Shown: positions 43,117-52,754, counted from the first letter of the stretch. The stretch is 64,000 nucleotides of DNA from Anaerocolumna sp. AGMB13025 (GCF_029689925.1 NZ_CP121445.1:1791001-1855000), one strand, 5' to 3'. The notes: generated from the sequence alone by a model not told the origin. Program-made: numbers and translations.

Positions 43117-44430
43117 ATGAAATTAGAAACGGATGTTGCGATCATAGGTGCAGGTGTCGCCGGTTTATATTGTGCATTAAATTTGCCGGACGACAAGAAG
43201 ATCAAATTAATTACTAAGAGCTCCTTGGAAATGAGTGATTCCTACCTGGCCCAGGGTGGAATTTGTGTCCTCAAGGAAGAAGAGGACTTTGACAGCTTCT
43301 TTTGGGATACTATGAAAGCAGGACATTATGAAAATAATCAGGCCTCGGTACGTCAGATGATACGTAAGTCTCCTGAGGTTGTTAATGATTTGATTTCTTA
43401 TGGTGTAGAGTTTGAGCAAAAGGACGGAAAAATGCTTTATACCAAAGAAGGTGCCCATTCTACTGCAAGAATATTATACCACAGGGATATTACCGGTCAG
43501 GAGATTACCGGGAAGCTGCTGGCACAGGTAAAAAAGAAAAAAAATATAGAAATCATGGAATATACCGAGATGATTGATTTAATCTGCTATAATAACCGAT
43601 GCAGCGGAGTTATGCTCCGATCAAAAGAGGGAGTAATAGCAAGGTTGGAGGCACACTATACAGTTTTAGCCACTGGGGGAATAGGGGGCTTGTATCAGGA
43701 TTCCACTAATTATCCTCATCTTACAGGAGATTCGCTGGCACTGGCAATCAGACATCAAATTAATCTGAAAAATATGAATTATATACAGATACATCCTACC
43801 ACACTGTTTATGGAAAGAACAGGGAGAAGATTTTTAATATCAGAATCGGTAAGGGGGGAAGGAGCCTATTTACTGGGAAGCAACAAGGAACGGTTTGTTG
43901 ACGAACTTCTGCCAAGAGATATGTTAACTCAGAAAATCTACCAACAGATGAAGAAAGAAGGAAGTAAACATGTATGGCTTACCGTTGCACATTTGGAAAG
44001 TGATTTTATAAAGCAACGATTTCCTAATATTTATCAGCGTTGTATGGAAGAGGGCATCGATATTACCAGGCAATGCATTCCGGTAATACCTGCACAGCAT
44101 TATTTTATGGGGGGTATCGAGGTGGATTTGTATAGCAAAACCTCGATGGAACATCTTTATGCTGTGGGCGAAACCAGCTGCAACGGTGTGCACGGTGCGA
44201 ATCGGCTAGCTAGTAATTCCTTGCTGGAGAGCTTAGTATTTGCCAAAGAAGCGGCAGTTCACATTGGGAGTACTTTCGAAAAAAATAATACAATAAAACC
44301 CCTTGCGGACGGGAAGGTTTATGAAAACTACGAACAAATCAAGGCGGCGGATAAAAAACTAATATTACAAGAAATAGAAAGGGTCAATCAAAATGAACAA
44401 CGAAATATCACTCAAAATAAATGCGGATAA
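43117..44430 (+). CDS. nadB: L-aspartate oxidase
   Basis: A 437-residue FAD enzyme converting aspartate to iminoaspartate for quinolinate synthesis. FAD motif IIGAGVAGLYCAL at the N-terminus, SYLAQGGI, IQIHPTTLF with the active-site region, RRFLISESVRGEGA, and GETSCNGVHGANRLASNSLLE at the C-terminus. It is shorter than the usual about 530 residues because it lacks most of the C-terminal helical domain, as in several clostridial NadB proteins. In anaerobes the electron acceptor is probably fumarate. Overlaps nadC by 38 nt. Confidence 0.95.
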   Translation: MKLETDVAIIGAGVAGLYCALNLPDDKKIKLITKSSLEMSDSYLAQGGICVLKEEEDFDSFFWDTMKAGHYENNQASVRQMIRKSPEVVNDLISYGVEFEQKDGKMLYTKEGAHSTARILYHRDITGQEITGKLLAQVKKKKNIEIMEYTEMIDLICYNNRCSGVMLRSKEGVIARLEAHYTVLATGGIGGLYQDSTNYPHLTGDSLALAIRHQINLKNMNYIQIHPTTLFMERTGRRFLISESVRGEGAYLLGSNKERFVDELLPRDMLTQKIYQQMKKEGSKHVWLTVAHLESDFIKQRFPNIYQRCMEEGIDITRQCIPVIPAQHYFMGGIEVDLYSKTSMEHLYAVGETSCNGVHGANRLASNSLLESLVFAKEAAVHIGSTFEKNNTIKPLADGKVYENYEQIKAADKKLILQEIERVNQNEQRNITQNKCG

Positions 44431-45250
44431 TTTAATACTTCAAGCCTTAAGGGAAGATATTAACAGTGAAGATATTACAACGAATGCAGTAATGCGTGAG
44501 GATAAAAGGGGTCTTGTACAGCTTATCTGCAAGCAGGATGGCATCATCGCAGGGATTGAAGTGTTTTTCAGAGTGTTCTCCCTGCTGGATTCCTCTGCCC
44601 GGATGGAAGCTTATGTTCAGGATGGAGACAGGGTAAAGAATGGTGATTTGCTTGCAGAAGTAACTGCAGATGTCAGAGCATTATTATCAGGAGAAAGAAC
44701 AGCATTAAATTTTCTTCAGAGGATGAGTGGAATCGCCACCTGTACTCGTGCTATTGCTGATTTACTTAAAGGTAATAAAACAAAATTATTAGATACGCGT
44801 AAGACAACTCCGAATATGAGAGTTTTTGAGAAATATGCAGTTAAGATGGGAGGCGGTCATAATCATAGATTTAACCTGTCTGATGGGGTCCTGCTTAAGG
44901 ATAACCATATAAACGCAGCAGGCGGAGTAAAAGAAGCAGTCAAAATGGCTAAGGAATACGCACCCTTTGTGCATAAGATAGAGGTTGAAGTTGAAAGTAT
45001 TGAGATGCTTAAGGAGGCGTTAGAGGCTGGCGCCGATATTGTCATGCTTGATAATATGAGTATTGAGATGATGAAAGAAGCGGTACAATTAGTAGGAGAT
45101 AGGGCGGAAACCGAATGTTCGGGCAATATGACAAAGGAACGGATTGCAGAGTTAATCGATATCGGTGTTAACTATATATCGTGTGGTGCTTTAACACATT
45201 CTGCTCCAATTCTGGATTTCTCACTGAAAAATCTAAAAGTGCTGGAGTAA
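44393..45250 (+). CDS. nadC: Nicotinate-nucleotide pyrophosphorylase (carboxylating)
   Basis: A 285-residue quinolinate phosphoribosyltransferase, producing nicotinate mononucleotide from quinolinate and PRPP. Signatures: LREDINSEDITTNAV, LSGERTALNFLQRMSGIAT, LDTRKTTPNMRVFEKYAVKMGG (broken here as LDTRKTTPNMR), HRFNLSDGVLLKDNHI, and VEVESIEMLKEAL near the barrel end. It starts inside the nadB 3' end (ATG 44393), an overlap that suggests translational coupling. Completes the three-step pathway from aspartate. Confidence 0.96.
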   Translation: MNNEISLKINADNLILQALREDINSEDITTNAVMREDKRGLVQLICKQDGIIAGIEVFFRVFSLLDSSARMEAYVQDGDRVKNGDLLAEVTADVRALLSGERTALNFLQRMSGIATCTRAIADLLKGNKTKLLDTRKTTPNMRVFEKYAVKMGGGHNHRFNLSDGVLLKDNHINAAGGVKEAVKMAKEYAPFVHKIEVEVESIEMLKEALEAGADIVMLDNMSIEMMKEAVQLVGDRAETECSGNMTKERIAELIDIGVNYISCGALTHSAPILDFSLKNLKVLE

Positions 45251-45317
45251 ATAGGAAACGAATAAGCCGGTGCAGGCTGTGATGGACAAGCGCTGGTATA
45301 CCAAGGACATACTGGCA

Positions 45318-45410
45318 AAGCCCTCCGGGCGGGATGCCCATGACGTGCTATTGGAAATTGTCACTAAAGTGACAGCGCGTCAGCGCTAGAGTCTGGCGAG
45401 CCAGACTCTT
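45318..45410 (+). repeat. GC-rich 93-nt palindromic repeat, copy 1
   Basis: Starts AAGCCCTCCGGGC and ends with AGAGTCTGGC-ga-GCCAGACTCTT, a terminator-like hairpin. Internal pairings: TGACGTGCT / AGCGCGTCA around GTCACT/AGTGAC, and AGCGC/GCGCT. Much richer in GC than the surroundings. Repeated at 45455-45547 with compensating changes in the arms. Confidence 0.8.
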
Positions 45411-45454
45411 ACTTAATTTATAAGAAAGTTCTCCGAACTTACCTATAAATTAAC

Positions 45455-45547
45455 AAGCCCTCCGGGCAGGATGCACATGACGCGCTCAAGGAAGATGTGA
45501 CTGTCGTGACAGCGCGTCAGCGCTAGAGTCTGGCGAGCCAGACTCTT
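45455..45547 (+). repeat. GC-rich 93-nt palindromic repeat, copy 2
   Basis: Same length and order as copy 1: GCCC-tcc-GGGC, TGACGCGCT / AGCGCGTCA (a perfect pair here), AGCGC/GCGCT and the terminal AGAGTCTGGC hairpin with TTCTT. Lies directly before the promoter of the next operon. Either copy could terminate nadABC transcription. Confidence 0.8.
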
Positions 45548-45563
45548 CTTAGATATTTTTGCC

Positions 45564-45614
45564 TTGACAGAAATGACACGAATGTCATATAATTGTTTAT
45601 GACATTCGTGTCAT
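45564..45614 (+). promoter_or_regulatory. Promoter overlapped by a double TetR-type operator
   Basis: TTGACA (45564-45569), 18-nt spacer, TATAAT (45588-45593). The spacer is ATGACACGAATGTCAT (45573-45588) and its exact reverse complement ATGACATTCGTGTCAT follows at 45599-45614; each is itself a palindrome (ATGACA/TGTCAT). Two repressor dimers probably bind side by side over the -10 and start region. The TetR gene next door is the likely source. Confidence 0.85.
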
Positions 45615-45691
45615 TTCTTTATTCGAACAATTGCAATCAGTGTATATAAAACCTTAGAAATCGTTAACCTTATAGGAGGAATAAAATAAAT

Positions 45692-46300
45692 ATGCCGACT
45701 AAGTCATCAATAAAAAGAGAACTAATTCTTAACAATGCCAAGCAGGTCTTTATCCAAAAAGGATTTAACCGGGTGACCATGAAAGATATTATAGAAGAAT
45801 GTAATATCAGCAGAGGAGGTATTTATTTATATTTTTCAACGGTAGATGAAATCTTTATTGAAGTCGTCAAAAAGCATAACCGTGCAAAAATCGACGGAAT
45901 CAAGAGCAGCATAGAAAATAGCACCGATTTTCACCAGTTAATCGATTCCTTTTTCAATGAGCAAAAGGAAAAGCTTCTCAATATGGATAAAAGTCTTTAT
46001 GCCGCAATGATTGAATTCTGTTTCAGCCATAAAAATATATCGGACAAGGATTTTTATACAGAACAGTTCTTTAATACAAAGGATATCATAATGGAGCTAT
46101 TGAAATTTGGTCAGAAAAGCAAGTCAATCACAGCAGTAAATATTAATACTTTGGCAGATTCCATTATGTTTTTAATAGAAGGCCTGCGGTCACTGGCAGT
46201 TTCCAGTGATATAGCTCCGGAATTGGCAGAGAGTCAGCTTAAGGTGTGTAAGCGAATGGTTTACTCGGACATTTTTGGCGGAGAAGAAAGCGGGAAATGA
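45692..46300 (+). CDS. TetR/AcrR-family repressor of the coaC-ECF operon
   Basis: A 202-residue TetR regulator: LILNNAKQVFIQKGFNRVTM, then KDIIEECNISRGGIYLYFS as HTH, and a C-terminal ligand domain with a long MEL...SIMFLIEGLRSLAVS section. AGGAGG lies 13 nt before the ATG. First gene after the double-palindrome promoter, so autoregulated, and probably regulator of the two following genes. Ligand unknown. Confidence 0.88.
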   Translation: MPTKSSIKRELILNNAKQVFIQKGFNRVTMKDIIEECNISRGGIYLYFSTVDEIFIEVVKKHNRAKIDGIKSSIENSTDFHQLIDSFFNEQKEKLLNMDKSLYAAMIEFCFSHKNISDKDFYTEQFFNTKDIIMELLKFGQKSKSITAVNINTLADSIMFLIEGLRSLAVSSDIAPELAESQLKVCKRMVYSDIFGGEESGK

Positions 46301-46349
46301 CAACAGCATTAGTAAGCGGTGTAATAAAAATCAGGGAGGAGAATGGAAA

Positions 46350-46892
46350 ATGAAGAACATAATTTTAGGAGTTACCGGAAGCATTGCCGCATATAAAGCA
46401 GCTTACCTAACAAATGCTTTAACTAAAAGGGGTTACAATGTTGATGTGATTATAACAAAAGGCGGTATGGAATTTATAACTCCCTTGACGCTGCAGACAT
46501 TATCGAAAAACAGGGTCTATACGGATACCTTTGAATTGGATTATCCAAGGGAAGTCAAACATATTTCACTTTCTAAAAAAGCCGATCTATTTTTGATTGC
46601 CCCCGCAACTGCTAATATCATTGGGAAAATAGCCAATGGAATCGGTGATGACATGCTCACTTCCGTCGCCCTTGCCATGACTGGAATTCCCATGCTGATT
46701 GCACCTGCAATGAATACAAGAATGTGGGAAAACCCTATAGTACAGGAGAATATTAAAAAGCTTAAAAAGTACGGATATCAGTTTATTGAACCCCGGGAGG
46801 CAATACTTGCTGACGGAGATCTTGGAAAAGGAGCACTTGCAGAGGTTGAGGAGATTCTTAAGAGTATTGAGTCTGCTTTGCAGGTTAAATAA
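46350..46892 (+). CDS. coaC: Phosphopantothenoylcysteine decarboxylase (stand-alone CoaC)
   Basis: A 180-residue HFCD-type flavoprotein that decarboxylates phosphopantothenoylcysteine to phosphopantetheine in CoA synthesis. N-terminal flavin loop ILGVTGSIAAYKAA, conserved His in REVKHISLSKKADLFLIAPA, and the decisive PAMNTRMWENP motif of the substrate clamp. It lacks the CoaB ligase half found in CoaBC, which must lie elsewhere. ATG 46350 follows GGAGGAG. Same operon as the TetR and the ECF S component. Confidence 0.88.
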   Translation: MKNIILGVTGSIAAYKAAYLTNALTKRGYNVDVIITKGGMEFITPLTLQTLSKNRVYTDTFELDYPREVKHISLSKKADLFLIAPATANIIGKIANGIGDDMLTSVALAMTGIPMLIAPAMNTRMWENPIVQENIKKLKKYGYQFIEPREAILADGDLGKGALAEVEEILKSIESALQVK

Positions 46893-46931
46893 ACAATGAC
46901 TTTACTATATAAAAAAGGATTTGGAGAATAT

Positions 46932-47612
46932 ATGAAAGAAATATACAGGAAATATACAAGAACGATTGGAAGGAAACGTACCCATGAACAAACAAAAACT
47001 AAGAATATGATATTGACCGCTCTTTTTGTAGCAATCATAATGCTCTTAAACTTCACCCCCTTTGGATACATTCAGCTGCCGCTTATAAAAGCTACAATTA
47101 TCCATGTGCCTGTAATCATCGGCTCCATTTTGCTGGGACCGGGAATTGGTGCGGGTCTGGGGTTTGTATTCGGGCTTACCAGTCTTTATAATAATACGTT
47201 TACACCAACTCTTTTATCCTTTGTTTTTTCACCTGCCATACCGATTCCTGGAACCGACAGCGGCAGTTTTACAGCACTTATCGTAGCGTTTCTTCCCCGT
47301 ATTTTAGTCGGTGTAGTTCCATACTATGCTTATAAGCTGCTTGATAAGCTGTTAAAAGGAAAGGGCAGGATAGTTTCACTTGGGATTAGTGGAATTATAG
47401 GTTCAATGACGAATACGATTTTGGTGATGCACCTTATTTATTTCTTGTTTCGGGATTCTTACAGCAAAGTCAGTAATATAGCTTCGGATGCTGTGTATAA
47501 AGCCGTGCTTACTGTTATTTTTGCAAACGGATTACCAGAGGCTGTTTTAGCAGCTGTTATTACTTCGGCAGTCTGCCGGGCGTTACAGAAATATATGGGG
47601 AATAGCCGTTAA
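46932..47612 (+). CDS. ECF transporter S component, probably for a CoA precursor
   Basis: A 226-residue membrane protein with six hydrophobic segments, matching S components of ECF vitamin transporters (MILTALFVAIIMLLNFTPFG, LIKATIIHVPVIIGSILLGP, GAGLGFVFGLTSL). The neighbouring CoaC gene suggests pantothenate or a related precursor as substrate. The energising module must be encoded elsewhere. ATG 46932 is preferred for its GGAG site; an ATG at 46896 is also in frame. Confidence 0.82.
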   Translation: MKEIYRKYTRTIGRKRTHEQTKTKNMILTALFVAIIMLLNFTPFGYIQLPLIKATIIHVPVIIGSILLGPGIGAGLGFVFGLTSLYNNTFTPTLLSFVFSPAIPIPGTDSGSFTALIVAFLPRILVGVVPYYAYKLLDKLLKGKGRIVSLGISGIIGSMTNTILVMHLIYFLFRDSYSKVSNIASDAVYKAVLTVIFANGLPEAVLAAVITSAVCRALQKYMGNSR

Positions 47613-47680
47613 ATAAATATTTTTAAGTAATCTATGCGGATTGAAATAAATAAAGTTATCAAAAAAAGTTTTTTAAAATA

Positions 47681-47724
47681 GATGCTGCTATGGCCCAATC
47701 AGGCTTAGACGGCATCTTTTTTAA
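47681..47724 (+). terminator. Probable terminator of the coaC operon
   Basis: GATGC / GCATC outer stem with inner GGCC/GGC pairing and TTTTTT following. Confidence 0.6.
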
Positions 47725-47848
47725 TTTCTATTCATAATGCACAAATTTTCTTCAAAAATGAAAAAAAATCAAGAAAAATGTACAAAATGTATGTAGGGTC
47801 TTCCACAAATATGCTATAGTGATATTACAAAATATAATGGGGGATTTT

Positions 47849-49621
47849 ATGAATAAAAGAAAACAATTGAGTAAAATTTTTTATTTTAACTTTATGGTTT
47901 TAATAGTAATCCCAATCCTTGTAATTATCATTGCAGCTATGATTTACGTGATTAAAAATTCAGAAGAATCGTTGGTAGAGAAAATCAAATTATCTCAGAA
48001 TAATGTAAAGACAGTGCTGGATGGAGAAATTGAAGACAGCTGTATGAGCCTTAGCCATTTTCTGTTAACGAATGAGAATCAGGTACTGGAATATGCTTCC
48101 CTTTATAATGGCGGGAACAAAAAAGAAAAACAAATTTACAGTGAAAAATTAAAAATGTCCTATAATTCACTGTTTATTCCCAAAGCAGACGTATTGGCTG
48201 TGCATTTCTATATGAAGGATGGCAGCCACTATGATTTGAAGGATGATTTGGATTCATCCCATAAACCTGTCAGTACCGGTATCTGGTATCAGGAAGCACT
48301 TAAAAATCTGGATAATGTCACGCTGGGATATGAAAAAGAAAATATCTTATTTGCCAGAAAAGCAACCAATAAAATATCCAATATGATGGTAATCGCGTTT
48401 GCGCCAAAGAAATACGATATAAATAAAAATATTGAAACAGTAGCTTTGTACATAAATCCTCAGTCCTTTCATATGATAGAAGCCTACAAGGAATGGTCCG
48501 ATATCGGAAGCATGTACCTAATAGACAATGAGGGAAATGTTATCGTAAAATCGGACAAGGAAAATGATGCCATTATCCGCCGTATTGCTGCCTATCCAAC
48601 CGGCAGCCGTGTCATTAAACTACATGGCGAAAAGCTGCAGCTTTTGATTCAGGACGTGGCTAATACCAACTGGAAACTGATAACCATATCAAAATCCAAC
48701 CAGTTAATAGCAATATACCGCAATTTAGCAATCGGACTTATTTCTGTCTCTATTCTGCTCTTTATCTTGTTTTACTTTTTTACCAGATTGTTCTTAAAAA
48801 ATATCCTTTCCCCTATTAATCACCTGGTAAAGGGAATGGAACACATGGAGACTGGGAAGCTTGACACCCATGTGGAACCGGAAGGCGCCATGGAGGTACG
48901 CAAACTGATACATTCCTTTAATAAAATGGTCCGTCAGATTGGCGAATTGATTACGAGCAATGAAGAAAAGGAAAAAGAAAAGCATCAGGAAGAAATAAAA
49001 GCGTTGCAATCCCAGATTAATCCGCATTTTATTGTAAATACACTGAATACGATCCGGTTCATAGCCCAGGCTTCAAAATATGACAGTATCAAAAACATGG
49101 CGGAATCCCTTATAAAAATATTATCCTGCTCTTTTAAAAGTTCTAATAGCTTTTATACCATCCGTGAAGAGATAGATATTCTTAAAAGTTACGTATATCT
49201 AATGAAAATACGATATTCGGATAACTTTGATGTTAAGATTATGGCAGAAGAGGACTGCATGGATAATCTGATTCCCCGATTATTAATCCAGCCGATTGTT
49301 GAGAATTCCATATCCCATGGGTTACAGGATAAAGAAGATCCCGGCCATATCAGCATAACTATACATAAACAGGGCGGTATCCTCAGTCTGATTGTGGAGG
49401 ATGATGGGTATGGAATTACGGAAGACAAAATTAAGCATTTATTGGAGGATAAGAAGAGGAGCGGTGAAAATATAGGAATTTCCAACGTCCAGAGACGGAT
49501 AAAACTCAATTATGGGGAGGAATATGGAATCAGTATGGAAAGTAAACCGGGAGAATATACCAAAACTATAATAAAAATACCGGATATACAGGGTAAATCT
49601 GAGGAGAAAACCTATGTTTAA
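47849..49621 (+). CDS. YesM-type sensor histidine kinase
   Basis: A 590-residue membrane sensor. TM1 at about 10-33, an extracellular sensor domain (about 35-280), TM2 at about 285-310, HAMP (about 310-365), then a LytS/YesM-type kinase with the phospho-acceptor His in LQSQINPHFIVNTLN (about residue 392) and ATPase boxes VENSISHGLQ, VEDDGYGI and GISNVQRR. These kinases sense extracellular sugars, or loaded binding proteins, and signal to an AraC-type response regulator, here encoded next with an 8-nt overlap. GGGGGA precedes ATG 47849. Confidence 0.93.
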   Translation: MNKRKQLSKIFYFNFMVLIVIPILVIIIAAMIYVIKNSEESLVEKIKLSQNNVKTVLDGEIEDSCMSLSHFLLTNENQVLEYASLYNGGNKKEKQIYSEKLKMSYNSLFIPKADVLAVHFYMKDGSHYDLKDDLDSSHKPVSTGIWYQEALKNLDNVTLGYEKENILFARKATNKISNMMVIAFAPKKYDINKNIETVALYINPQSFHMIEAYKEWSDIGSMYLIDNEGNVIVKSDKENDAIIRRIAAYPTGSRVIKLHGEKLQLLIQDVANTNWKLITISKSNQLIAIYRNLAIGLISVSILLFILFYFFTRLFLKNILSPINHLVKGMEHMETGKLDTHVEPEGAMEVRKLIHSFNKMVRQIGELITSNEEKEKEKHQEEIKALQSQINPHFIVNTLNTIRFIAQASKYDSIKNMAESLIKILSCSFKSSNSFYTIREEIDILKSYVYLMKIRYSDNFDVKIMAEEDCMDNLIPRLLIQPIVENSISHGLQDKEDPGHISITIHKQGGILSLIVEDDGYGITEDKIKHLLEDKKRSGENIGISNVQRRIKLNYGEEYGISMESKPGEYTKTIIKIPDIQGKSEEKTYV

Positions 49622-51167
49622 GGTAATAATAGCAGATGATGATACGGTAATTAGAGCCTCCATTAAAATGATGATAGACTGGGAGGAGATGGGGTTTTTG
49701 ATTGTTGGAGAAGCAATTCACGGAAAGGGAGTACTGGAGCTTCTTTCACAGGTACAGGCGGATATTGTCTTAACGGATATCAACATGCCGGTTATGGACG
49801 GCATTGAATTAATGGAACGGATGAAGGAACTTCCTAGAACACCTTATGTAATCGTATTGAGTGCCTTCAACGAGTTTCATTTGGTAAGGAAGGCTTTCCG
49901 TTTAGGAGCAGAGGATTATTTATTAAAAACAGACTTGAATGAAACTACTCTTACAAGCTGCTTTATGAATTTACATACCTTACTTAAAAAGGAGACAGGG
50001 GTTTTACAAAGTCAGAAGCTGATAAAGGAAGCGGACCAGAGCAGTACTGATTGGTTAAAGGAACTTATCACAGGCAGGGCAGAGATTTCAGAACAAAGGA
50101 TACCTCCCTTTTATTATCTGGTATGTTTTGAGATTGCTGATTTTGAACAGGTCAGAAGACGCTTTGTACATATGGAGCAGGAATTAATTCAGCCGCTGCT
50201 GCAATTTGCCGGACAGGTGCCAAGGATTAATTCCAAATGTCTGCTTACCAGTGTAAGCGCCTCAAACTATGTGCTTTTATATGAAGCGGAGGAGATGGAG
50301 GACCTGGTGAGAATTAAATCCATCTGCAGGCAGCTAATGACAGTTTGGAAAAATTACATGAATATCATTGCTTCGGCAGGTATCAGTAATTTAGGCAGCA
50401 GTCCAGAGGATTTTGATACTAAGATTAGGGATGCGTATCATAACCTGTCAATGCAATTTATTTTTGGCAGAGAAGGTGTGTATACCTGGGAATATAACGA
50501 AAGATTCGATGTAGAGGCAGCCATTGCCGGTAGTTTAAATAATCTGCCGTTCATTAACAGTATAAAGAATACGAAGAGCGAAGAGATGTTTAAGTACCAG
50601 CGGGAAGTGTTTCCGGGGTTATTTTCGGTGTCTCTGCCGGAGGCAAAAACCAAGTGTTTAACCATTATCTATCATATAGCCGTTATGCTTTCGGAAAGTG
50701 AAGATTCCATCTTTAATCTGTTTGATAAGAATATTAATTTTTATGATAAGCTTCAGCGATTGGAATCGAACCGGGATGTTGAAATGTGGCTCATTAATTT
50801 TTGCAGATGGGTGTTTGATTATATTGAGCATAAATATGAAAGTCATCCGGTACATGATGCATTTTTGGTGGCAAAGAGGTTTATGGAAGATAATTATTCG
50901 GATGAGGGAATTACCTTAGGTGCGGTTGCCAGTGTAGCCGGTTTTAACGAGAAATATTTCAGCTCCAGATTCAGCCAGGAATTTGGTCAATCCTTTATTT
51001 CATACTTAACAGAGCTCCGGCTTCATAAGGCAAAAGAATTAATGGAGAAGACCAATATGAAGGTATACGAAATCAGCGAAGCGGTAGGCTACAGCAGTGT
51101 GGAACATTTTACCAGAGTATTTAAAAAGAAGATGGGCATTTCTCCGGCTGCGTATTATAAGAAATAA
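49614..51167 (+). CDS. YesN-type response regulator with AraC output
   Basis: A 517-residue regulator. N-terminal receiver domain (KVIIADDDTVIRASIK; phospho-acceptor Asp in DIVLTDINMPVMDG, about residue 55; Lys in YLLKTD). A long middle region, and a C-terminal AraC DNA-binding domain (LGAVASVAGFNEKYFSSRFS and VYEISEAVGYSSVEHFTRVFKKK split by a linker helix). The overlap with the kinase gene and position before the ABC transporter point to control of that transporter and the glycosidase. Confidence 0.94.
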   Translation: MFKVIIADDDTVIRASIKMMIDWEEMGFLIVGEAIHGKGVLELLSQVQADIVLTDINMPVMDGIELMERMKELPRTPYVIVLSAFNEFHLVRKAFRLGAEDYLLKTDLNETTLTSCFMNLHTLLKKETGVLQSQKLIKEADQSSTDWLKELITGRAEISEQRIPPFYYLVCFEIADFEQVRRRFVHMEQELIQPLLQFAGQVPRINSKCLLTSVSASNYVLLYEAEEMEDLVRIKSICRQLMTVWKNYMNIIASAGISNLGSSPEDFDTKIRDAYHNLSMQFIFGREGVYTWEYNERFDVEAAIAGSLNNLPFINSIKNTKSEEMFKYQREVFPGLFSVSLPEAKTKCLTIIYHIAVMLSESEDSIFNLFDKNINFYDKLQRLESNRDVEMWLINFCRWVFDYIEHKYESHPVHDAFLVAKRFMEDNYSDEGITLGAVASVAGFNEKYFSSRFSQEFGQSFISYLTELRLHKAKELMEKTNMKVYEISEAVGYSSVEHFTRVFKKKMGISPAAYYKK

Positions 51168-51293
51168 TGGAAGATATAAAAGACACAAACAATATGTCAA
51201 GGAAACTGGAAAAAGTTCATATCGGAACAATATAAGGGGTGCTATGATACATACATCAAAGATGAATGACATCTTTAAAAGAGGAGGAAAGCC

Positions 51294-52661
51294 ATGAGAA
51301 ACAAAAAGTTTATAACGATTATGATGTGTGCAGTTATGTGTGCTTCTTTATTTACGGGATGTGGGAATAAAGGGACAACAGATTCTGCCGGTACTTCGGC
51401 TGTAGTCTCAGAAACTGGGGAAAGCGGCAGTGAAACAGCCCTTGATCCGAATATCAAGGCAACGCTGGTGTTAGCAACTTATGATAAAAATAATGTTGCC
51501 TTATACGATGAGCTGGATATACAGGGACGGTTTCAGAAACTGTATCCAAATGTAACCATCGAAATTGAGCAAACAAAGGATGATTCAGAATACTGGAATT
51601 CCATGAAAATCCGCGCTGCCGCCAAGGAGCTTCCGGATCTTATGTATAATAAACCCTTTACTTTTGCAAGATTCAAAGACTATGTATATGATTTAAGTGA
51701 TACAAAGGCAGCAGCAGATAATGTGTATACCGAAGGTTATAAATTTGATGGCAAGGTTCTGGGTGTAGCAGAAAAAGCCACACAGGATTATGTTTATTAC
51801 TGGACGGATATGTTTGAAGAAGCAGGGGTTCAGGTGCCGACTACCTGGAGTGAATTTCTGGAGGTCTCTAAAAAGCTGCAGGATTACTATAGTGCCGGCA
51901 AACCTGATTTTATGGCAATAGGGTTGGGAGCAAAAGATGAATGGCCTACTTATCCTTTTATGGAATTCATGCCGGCAGTAGAAAGCGGAAACGGTCAGAC
52001 CTGGAATCTTCTGGCTACCCAGGATGAACCCTTTGCCGAGGGAACAGATATTTATAAAACTTATAAAAAGGTAGACCAGTTATTTACCTCCGGAGTATTT
52101 GGCAAAGACCCTCTGGGACTGGGACATGATCAGGTGGTATCCCTTTTTGCCCAGAAGCAGGCAGCTATGCTTGCGGCAGGTCCGTGGTGCTTAGAGTCCA
52201 TTAAACAGGGCACGGAGGATATCTCAAACCTTAGTACTTTTTATTTGCCGGTAAGGGATAATACCTCCGATGAATTCCGTACCATTGTACAGGGTGACAG
52301 CTTCCTTTCAGTTACGAAACATAGCAAAAATCCGGAGCTTGCAAAAGCGTTCCTGGAATTCTATTTTAGTGATGCCTGGTATCCGGATTTTATCGCCAGA
52401 ATCGGTGATGACAGCACTATGACCTCTTTCCCTAAGGAAAAGGATCCAATTTTTAAAGCATCAGATGATAAACAGCCGGATGCAGTCCTTGTGACCTATG
52501 ATGGAGGAAATGATGATTTCTCCAACCTGGTGTCTGAGACTAAATTTGACTATAAAAAACTTGGTTCTCAGATGTTTACAGATGGCTTTGATCTTGATAA
52601 AGCATTAGCCGATTTGGATACAAGCTGGAAGGCAGCAAGAGGAAAATTAGGTATTCAGTAG
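51294..52661 (+). CDS. Carbohydrate ABC transporter substrate-binding lipoprotein
   Basis: A 455-residue family 1 extracellular solute-binding protein. Signal peptide with lipobox LFTGCG (Cys23 lipidated), Ser/Thr-rich spacer, then VTIEIEQTKDDSEYWNSMKI, VYYWTDMFEEAGVQVPTTWSEF and FLEFYFSDAWYPDFI, typical of sugar-binding proteins. AGAGGAGG precedes the ATG. Followed by a partial terminator and three structured leader elements, then two permease genes; the ATPase (MsmX-like) must be encoded elsewhere. The sugar is unknown; the linked BNR/ricin enzyme suggests a plant oligosaccharide. Confidence 0.95.
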   Translation: MRNKKFITIMMCAVMCASLFTGCGNKGTTDSAGTSAVVSETGESGSETALDPNIKATLVLATYDKNNVALYDELDIQGRFQKLYPNVTIEIEQTKDDSEYWNSMKIRAAAKELPDLMYNKPFTFARFKDYVYDLSDTKAAADNVYTEGYKFDGKVLGVAEKATQDYVYYWTDMFEEAGVQVPTTWSEFLEVSKKLQDYYSAGKPDFMAIGLGAKDEWPTYPFMEFMPAVESGNGQTWNLLATQDEPFAEGTDIYKTYKKVDQLFTSGVFGKDPLGLGHDQVVSLFAQKQAAMLAAGPWCLESIKQGTEDISNLSTFYLPVRDNTSDEFRTIVQGDSFLSVTKHSKNPELAKAFLEFYFSDAWYPDFIARIGDDSTMTSFPKEKDPIFKASDDKQPDAVLVTYDGGNDDFSNLVSETKFDYKKLGSQMFTDGFDLDKALADLDTSWKAARGKLGIQ

Positions 52662-52686
52662 ACGGAAAAGTTTATACTATATAATT

Positions 52687-52735
52687 GGCTGTTGCAAAGG
52701 GGTTGGCTTAGTAATTTTGTAACAGCCGATTTTAT
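52687..52735 (+). terminator. Intra-operon terminator after the binding protein
   Basis: GGCTGTTGCAAA / TTTTGTAACAGCC with a 16-nt loop, then GATTTTATT. Would reduce permease transcription relative to the binding protein. Confidence 0.75.
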
Positions 52736-52754
52736 TGAATAAAATAGAAAAAGG

